Of a stretch of 17,606 bases of DNA, positions 13,398-17,606 are shown in pieces. This stretch comes from an uncultured Clostridia bacterium. GTDB lineage: Bacteria > Bacillota > Clostridia > Oscillospirales > Ruminococcaceae. Positions within the stretch are counted from its first letter, which is position 1, and every line of letters starts with the position of its first letter. The notes under the pieces are model-generated. The model was not told the origin of the DNA. It ran no database searches and was given only the letters and a program-made list of their open reading frames with translations. The stretch lies in assembly GCA_945931735.1 (NCBI GenBank), contig CAMEPN010000009.1, forward strand, positions 1-17,606. Reading direction: 5' to 3'. Position numbers and translations under genes: made by a program.

Positions 13398-14031
13398 TGA
13401 GCTCTTCTTCACTATCACTACTATCAGGCACTTGATTTAGCGATTCCTGTAAAACTTTTTTCAATTCGCTATATGTCATACCACATGATGGGCACTTTGA
13501 ATAAATATCGTGTTCTTTATTACATTTTGGACAAATAAACGGCTGATATTCTGAAGTTAATTTCCTATATCCCAAATCTTCTTGCATCAATCGAGCCAGT
13601 ATAACAATTTCTGTATCATATGCCCATTTGCTGGTTTCAATTAATCTTGGTCCGTTTTGTGGTGCATATGCAAAACGTGAATACATGGCTAATCTATAAT
13701 ATTCGGTAAATATCAAATCAGATGCGTACAATCTCAATTGAGATGCTATTTCCATATACTCTACATTGCATTTATGCATTTCTTCTTTTAACTCATCGTT
13801 TAAAAAAGCCTTCTCACGTGTAAAATCAAATCCACGCCTAATTTGTAAAAGCCTGCCAATAGCAGCAATGTATACTTTTTCTTTCTTCTCTTTATATGAT
13901 GCTAATTCTGAGTTCTTTTTTTGACGACTTTCTTGGAGATTATCTATAATTCTGTTTACTAGCTGAAACATACAAGTAATTAGTGCAGATAAGCCCGCAG
14001 AAATAATTGCAATTAGTATAGGTTCGTTCAT
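13387..14031 (-). CDS. Membrane-anchored protein with C-terminal zinc ribbon (cargo)
   Basis: From ATG 14031 the product has 214 residues: a membrane helix (about 4-24, ILIAIISAGLSALITCMF), a charged helical segment (NLQESRQKKNSELASYKEKK), a helical domain to about 160, then a zinc ribbon C167-x2-C170-x9-C180-x2-C183 (CPKCNKEHDIYSKCPSCG). The frame is open to TTG/GTG at 14151-14146, which would add 40 residues and a second hydrophobic stretch but has no ribosome binding site. ATG 14031 has GGAG about 10 nt upstream. It is markedly AT-rich, opposite to the backbone, and has its own consensus promoter and terminator, so it is acquired cargo. No family recognised. Membrane anchor plus helical body occurs in defence effectors, but that is speculative. 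Confidence 0.65.
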   Translation of the reverse strand: MNEPILIAIISAGLSALITCMFQLVNRIIDNLQESRQKKNSELASYKEKKEKVYIAAIGRLLQIRRGFDFTREKAFLNDELKEEMHKCNVEYMEIASQLRLYASDLIFTEYYRLAMYSRFAYAPQNGPRLIETSKWAYDTEIVILARLMQEDLGYRKLTSEYQPFICPKCNKEHDIYSKCPSCGMTYSELKKVLQESLNQVPDSSDSEEELSTE

Positions 14032-14168
14032 ATATTCACAACTCCATTCAAAATAATAATTATTGACTATTTCGCAGATATTCGGTATGTGAACTAACAA
14101 AAAGGGAATGAGCTTGATGAAAATTCTAAGTTTATCGGACAGTTTCACCAAAATTTTTTATCATATAT

Positions 14169-14197
14169 ATTATATCACAACTCACAGCCAATGTCAA
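14169..14197 (-). promoter_or_regulatory. Consensus sigma-A promoter of the membrane/zinc-ribbon gene
   Basis: On the minus strand TTGACA (14197-14192), 17-nt spacer, TATAAT (14174-14169): perfect hexamers and spacing. The expected start near 14162 gives a leader of ~130 nt to ATG 14031, or only ~11 nt if the TTG at 14151 were used. Confidence 0.75.
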
Positions 14198-14242
14198 CCG
14201 CACTTCGAAAATTTGCTAGTTATTTTTTAGAAAGGAGCATTT

Positions 14243-14932
14243 ATGCAGATAGCCATTGCACTTTTTGTACTCTTATGCTGCGGCGGTTTCCTCTGGTGGT
14301 TCAAGCACGACCAGGACAAGAGCAAGCTCAACGCCAACGAGGAAGAAGAACGCGCCCTCGAAGCCAGAGCCACAGCGCAGGAATTCGTCAATGCCCGTGA
14401 TGTGGGCGAAAGCAGCCTTTACACTAGCGATGATAACATTATGGCAGCCATCAAGCTTGAAGGCTTGTCCGTTGAACTGTACAGCTTTGCGGAACAGGAG
14501 ATTATCAAGAACAACCTCTCCGCACGTCTGTCCTCAATACGATACCCTTACAAATACATCGCTGTTTCCCGCCCCGCGGATATTTCCCTCGCCCTCCGGG
14601 AATACGGTGATTTTTATTCTGAGGCGGTCGGCGGCAGAAAAAAGCTGCTTAAATTCGATATGGACTCGCTTGTCGATATGGTTGTATCGGGCGAAACGCT
14701 TGAACGGCAGTATTACATAGTGATATGGAACTCCATAAAGCGCGAGGACGAACGCACTATCACAGCCAGAGCAGACGAGCTTGCAAGGATATTCACCGAA
14801 AACCGCGTCAAAGGTACCGTGCAGGACAAGCGCGGTTTGGTGCGTATGTGTAATCTCGTCAACATTCCCGCTTATGCCCACATTGAGAGTATGGATATTG
14901 AGGATAATCTTACTGTCCTCAAGCAGAGATAA
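14243..14932 (+). CDS. Membrane-anchored conjugation protein preceding VirB4
   Basis: 229 residues from ATG 14243 with AAAGGAG at 14231-14237. Residues 1-20 (MQIAIALFVLLCCGGFLWWF) are one membrane anchor; the rest is cytoplasmic and charged. Segments such as ARATAQEFVNARDVGESSLY, ISLALREYGDF, ETLERQYYIVIWNSI and RMCNLVNIPAYAHIE match the pattern of proteins found just before VirB4 in Tn1549-type elements, which resemble the N-terminal domain of VirB4/TraC ATPases. It probably anchors or pairs with VirB4 at the membrane. Its stop is 11 nt from the virB4 ATG, consistent with one operon. Identification is by position and pattern; the exact function is unproven. Confidence 0.68.
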   Translation: MQIAIALFVLLCCGGFLWWFKHDQDKSKLNANEEEERALEARATAQEFVNARDVGESSLYTSDDNIMAAIKLEGLSVELYSFAEQEIIKNNLSARLSSIRYPYKYIAVSRPADISLALREYGDFYSEAVGGRKKLLKFDMDSLVDMVVSGETLERQYYIVIWNSIKREDERTITARADELARIFTENRVKGTVQDKRGLVRMCNLVNIPAYAHIESMDIEDNLTVLKQR

Positions 14933-14943
14933 AGGAGAACACA

Positions 14944-17606
14944 ATGTCATTATTAAAGAAGAAAGATACCGCAAAGCCGCAGTTTGAGCAGAACAATGTC
15001 AACACCGCTTTGCAGGCGTCAATAACCCCGATAGGGCTGGAATTCAAGAGAAACGAGTTTCTTTTGGGTGAAAATTACTGCCGTATATACGGAATAATAG
15101 GCTATCCCGCCGAGGTCGATTACGGCTGGCTTGCAAAGCTCACGAATATCCCCGGCACAATCGTAACAATAAACTCGCAGCCCCTTGACAACGGTGCTAT
15201 GCTGCCCACAATGGCTAAAAACATCAACACCGCAAGAGGAATCGAGCTTTCCACAAAGGATGCTATCGAGCGCCAGAGAGCAAAGAAAACCGCTGACGAC
15301 CAGGAAAAGATGATACAGGAAATGGACCAGCGCAACGAAAGTCTTGGTTCGTTCTCCACGCTGATAATGGTGCTGTCGCAGAACGAGCAAGACTTCCGCG
15401 ACCGCTGCACAAGAGTAGTATCTCTCGCAAACTCAATGGGCTGCCGTATCAGAGCAATACCCAATCTCCAGAAGGAAGCCTATCAGCACCTTTGCCCTAC
15501 ATACGCACAGAACGAGCGTATCAACGAGATTACCCGCAGAGCATTTCCGATTTCGTCCTTTGTCGGCGGTTTTCCGTTTGCGTCCTCCGGCTTTAATGAC
15601 GGGACAGGCTTTTATCTCGGCAAGGACAGCGGCGGCGGAATAATCCTGCTTGACCTTTGGAAACGCGAAAAAAGCCGTACTAATTCCAACATTACAATAA
15701 TAGGCGGCACAGGCACGGGTAAGTCCACCGCCACAAAGCACATTGTAGCAAGCGAATACGCCCGCGGCACGAAAATCATCATTATCGACCCAGAAGGCGA
15801 GTATAAGGAGATGTGCCGCAATGAGTACATGGAGGGCGATTGGATTGATGTAGCAGGCGGCAGAGGCGGTCTTATCAATCCGTTGCAGGTGCGTCCTGCG
15901 CCGAGGGACGAGGACGATAACGCTAATGACGGAATCGGCGACCTTGCTATACATCTGAAAACCCTTGAAACCTTCTTCCGTCTGTATATTCCCACAATGG
16001 ACGACCGTTTGAGAGCGCTGCTGAATAAATCGCTTGTGGAACTGTACGCAAGGTTCGGTATTACTTGGAACACCGACATCACCGCTTTTCCGAACAACCG
16101 TTTCCCGACAATCGGCGACCTGTATAAGCTCATCTCCAACAAATGCGTTACCGACAAGAACAACGCTGTTTACTACGAAGATTTGAAAACCTACAAAGAC
16201 GGAGTAAAGCACTTCCTCTATACCCGCGCTATGGAAATAATGCCGCAGTATGAGTACCTCTACGAAAAGGGATACACCGAGGACAACCGCCCCTGCACCA
16301 TTCAAACGCTGAATGTGAAAGATTCAACAGGCAGCGTTCAAACTGTTGAATATACCTGCGTCGGCGGCGGTACGATTTATCTTCCGCGGTTTATAGCCAT
16401 GTATAATGTCCGACAAATGCGGGAATTCTTGATAAGTTCGCAGAATGAGGCTCCCGAAATAGAAAGCCTCGACGCGCAGCTTGCCGAGGTTGTCGGAAAT
16501 ATCCCCGAAACCGCCGAGGACGCTGAAGAATACATTCAAAGCGCTTGGCAAGGAATTATCAACGGTCACGGCGCATTAAAGCTCAATATCTTTGAGGTAT
16601 CGAACCTTACCACGCTTATGGAAAACTCCGTTTGTGACGGCAGCATTTCAATTACCACCGAGCGCACAGCCAACAAGCTGTCTATCACCCTTGAATCGCC
16701 TGCCGAGGACTCTTGGATTGAGATTTTCGACATCGACGAGTCGCTGGAACAATATGTTGATGAAGCGCAAAGCGCTATCGAGCTTGCCCTAACCGACGCA
16801 GAAATTCTCGAAAACGAATGGACGATAAGCCTTGACGGAATGGTACAGGCGTCGCTTTTTGTTTATTTTGAGGGCTTTTTTGAACTGCCCGTTGAACGCT
16901 CCGACCTTGCCGCAGGCACAAACGGAATAGTCAACCAATGCGGCGAAACAAGCAGGATTCACAAATACAACTACGGCAGCGTTCAGCACGACCTGCCCGA
17001 AAACGGCGTTACCTTGTGGCTTGAAAATGGGAACACTCCTGTTTATGCCAATCTTCTGAATTGCGGAAACTGCATACAGTACGCCTATATCTATGATGTG
17101 TGGGATATGGAAAACGGCGGACATATTGCAAGCGCTGATGTAACAAGCAATGTTATGAATTACAGCGCCGTAACTATTGCCTATGTTATAGACACCGACC
17201 AATTCGAGAAAGACTACGGTTTTCCGTTCCCGTCAGTAAACGGGCTGTCCTCAAACGGCACAATAACGCTGTTTGTTGAATATAGCTGCCTGTCAAGCCT
17301 TGACGGGATTTCCGAGCAATACGACATCGGCGAAGATTTATTCGATATTTCGGACGGCAGTATCCGCATAGGTTACAGCCATAACGGAAAAATCGACACC
17401 GGCAGAGATTTTATCACAGGCACGAACACCTTTTTTCATTCATTCCCCGTTGGCGAGGACATACCCCATGTGACGATAAAAACCAGCTTTATGAGCGGAG
17501 AGGTATCACAACCGCAGTATTCCGAGCCGCACTACTACCGCGGACTTTCCGCCGCCGATTTAGGTGTTGAGGTCAATCCACGCTTGTGGTTTAAGGGCTT
17601 TCGCTC
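14944..17606 (+). CDS. virB4: VirB4-like conjugation ATPase, N-terminal half, fused in frame to unknown protein
   Basis: ATG 14944 has AAAGGAG at 14932-14938. The frame is open to the window end (887 codons). Residues 1-420 are VirB4-like: GFYLGKDSGGGIILLDLWKR, Walker A GGTGTGKST (254-262), IIIIDPEGEYKEM (DPEGEY 282-287), GGRGGLINPLQ and FPTIGDLYKL. VirB4 powers assembly of the mating channel and substrate transfer at the inner face of the membrane. A normal VirB4 would continue with strand-rich core, Walker B and the arm with D-E-x-H. From about residue 420-430 these are absent, and the sequence becomes an unrelated beta-rich protein with no start signal of its own. As it stands the ATPase lacks its second half and is unlikely to work, unless the rest follows beyond the window. 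Confidence 0.78.
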   Translation, partial: MSLLKKKDTAKPQFEQNNVNTALQASITPIGLEFKRNEFLLGENYCRIYGIIGYPAEVDYGWLAKLTNIPGTIVTINSQPLDNGAMLPTMAKNINTARGIELSTKDAIERQRAKKTADDQEKMIQEMDQRNESLGSFSTLIMVLSQNEQDFRDRCTRVVSLANSMGCRIRAIPNLQKEAYQHLCPTYAQNERINEITRRAFPISSFVGGFPFASSGFNDGTGFYLGKDSGGGIILLDLWKREKSRTNSNITIIGGTGTGKSTATKHIVASEYARGTKIIIIDPEGEYKEMCRNEYMEGDWIDVAGGRGGLINPLQVRPAPRDEDDNANDGIGDLAIHLKTLETFFRLYIPTMDDRLRALLNKSLVELYARFGITWNTDITAFPNNRFPTIGDLYKLISNKCVTDKNNAVYYEDLKTYKDGVKHFLYTRAMEIMPQYEYLYEKGYTEDNRPCTIQTLNVKDSTGSVQTVEYTCVGGGTIYLPRFIAMYNVRQMREFLISSQNEAPEIESLDAQLAEVVGNIPETAEDAEEYIQSAWQGIINGHGALKLNIFEVSNLTTLMENSVCDGSISITTERTANKLSITLESPAEDSWIEIFDIDESLEQYVDEAQSAIELALTDAEILENEWTISLDGMVQASLFVYFEGFFELPVERSDLAAGTNGIVNQCGETSRIHKYNYGSVQHDLPENGVTLWLENGNTPVYANLLNCGNCIQYAYIYDVWDMENGGHIASADVTSNVMNYSAVTIAYVIDTDQFEKDYGFPFPSVNGLSSNGTITLFVEYSCLSSLDGISEQYDIGEDLFDISDGSIRIGYSHNGKIDTGRDFITGTNTFFHSFPVGEDIPHVTIKTSFMSGEVSQPQYSEPHYYRGLSAADLGVEVNPRLWFKGFR
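16205..17606 (+). other. Unrecognised beta-rich segment in the virB4 reading frame
   Basis: About 465 codons, running off the window. It starts near LYTRAMEIMPQYEYLYEKGY and includes a Gly-rich turn (YTCVGGGTIYLPRF), an acidic helical stretch (AEVVGNIPETAEDAEEYIQS) and many alternating polar/hydrophobic strands rich in Asn, Gly, Asp and Tyr (ENGVTLWLENGNTPVYANLL, SSNGTITLFVEYSC). That composition suggests an extracytoplasmic or surface-type protein, but no signal peptide or start with a ribosome binding site is present here. Either it is the remainder of another gene joined by deletion, or an inserted domain. I cannot name a family. Confidence 0.5.

Noticed and set aside
14032..14151. Forty-residue N-terminal extension of the zinc-ribbon protein from TTG/GTG codons
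   Set aside because: No ribosome binding site and non-ATG starts almost at the predicted transcript start. Kept as an alternative only, since the extension is hydrophobic and could be real.
15433..16305. 290-codon leftward ORF opposite virB4, and other long minus-strand ORFs at 9164-9625, 13583-type lengths elsewhere and 16789-17202
   Set aside because: They mirror strong plus-strand genes, lack ribosome binding sites and read as Val/Cys/Ser-rich shadow translations caused by codon bias of the real gene.
1..17606. Search for CRISPR-like spaced repeats, tRNA/rRNA genes, IS terminal repeats, integrase genes and attachment sites
   Set aside because: None seen. The only multi-copy repeat is the four-copy palindrome, whose spacing is irregular and which has no spacers.

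Overview
The window looks like part of an integrative and conjugative element (or related plasmid backbone) of the Tn1549/CTn type from a gut Clostridia host, probably Oscillospiraceae/Ruminococcus-like. The basis is the gene content and order (ParA, ParB, Api92-like protein, TOPRIM primase-like protein, a second ParB-like protein, a giant ArdC-like/methylase protein, VirB6-like tail, DUF4320, TadE-like pilin, VirB4), the AGAAAGGA-type ribosome binding sites and intermediate GC. The genus is a guess. No rRNA, tRNA, CRISPR array, IS element or integrase is visible.

Layout. 2-1386: end of parA and all of parB, plus strand. 1387-1642: a dense regulatory gap with a predicted ~80-nt minus-strand small RNA (consensus promoter and terminator) and an attenuator-like leader for the next gene. 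1643-8647: plus-strand backbone genes (Api92-like protein, an unrecognised protein, a TOPRIM protein, three small or unknown proteins, a second ParB-like protein, a 32-aa membrane peptide). This is interrupted by two minus-strand cargo genes, a NUDIX hydrolase and a YhcG-type PDDEXK nuclease, each with its own near-consensus promoter. 8664-12215: a giant ORF that starts as the usual ArdC-like + N6-methylase protein but turns, in frame, into the tail of a VirB6-like membrane protein. 12148-13348: DUF4320 protein lacking its proper start, TadE-like pilin and a small acidic protein. 13387-14031: a third minus-strand cargo gene (membrane + zinc ribbon). 14243 to the end: a membrane-anchored VirB4-partner-like protein and VirB4, whose reading frame changes after about residue 420 into an unrelated, unrecognised protein that runs off the window.

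How the genes work together: ParA/ParB would handle maintenance. The TOPRIM, ArdC-like and methylase proteins would handle processing and protection of transferred DNA. VirB6, DUF4320, TadE-like, the 229-aa protein and VirB4 are parts of the mating apparatus. Relaxase, coupling protein, the helicase part of the giant protein and the N-terminal part of VirB6 are absent, and three junctions fall inside transfer genes. The segment is therefore either a deletion derivative or a mosaic/assembly join.

Most notable: the predicted small RNA beside parB; a palindromic repeat (core CGGGACATGATGTCTC) in four copies, two between genes and two in frame inside the giant ORF; plus-strand terminator-like hairpins placed so close to start codons that no promoter fits between; and two in-frame chimeric ORFs.
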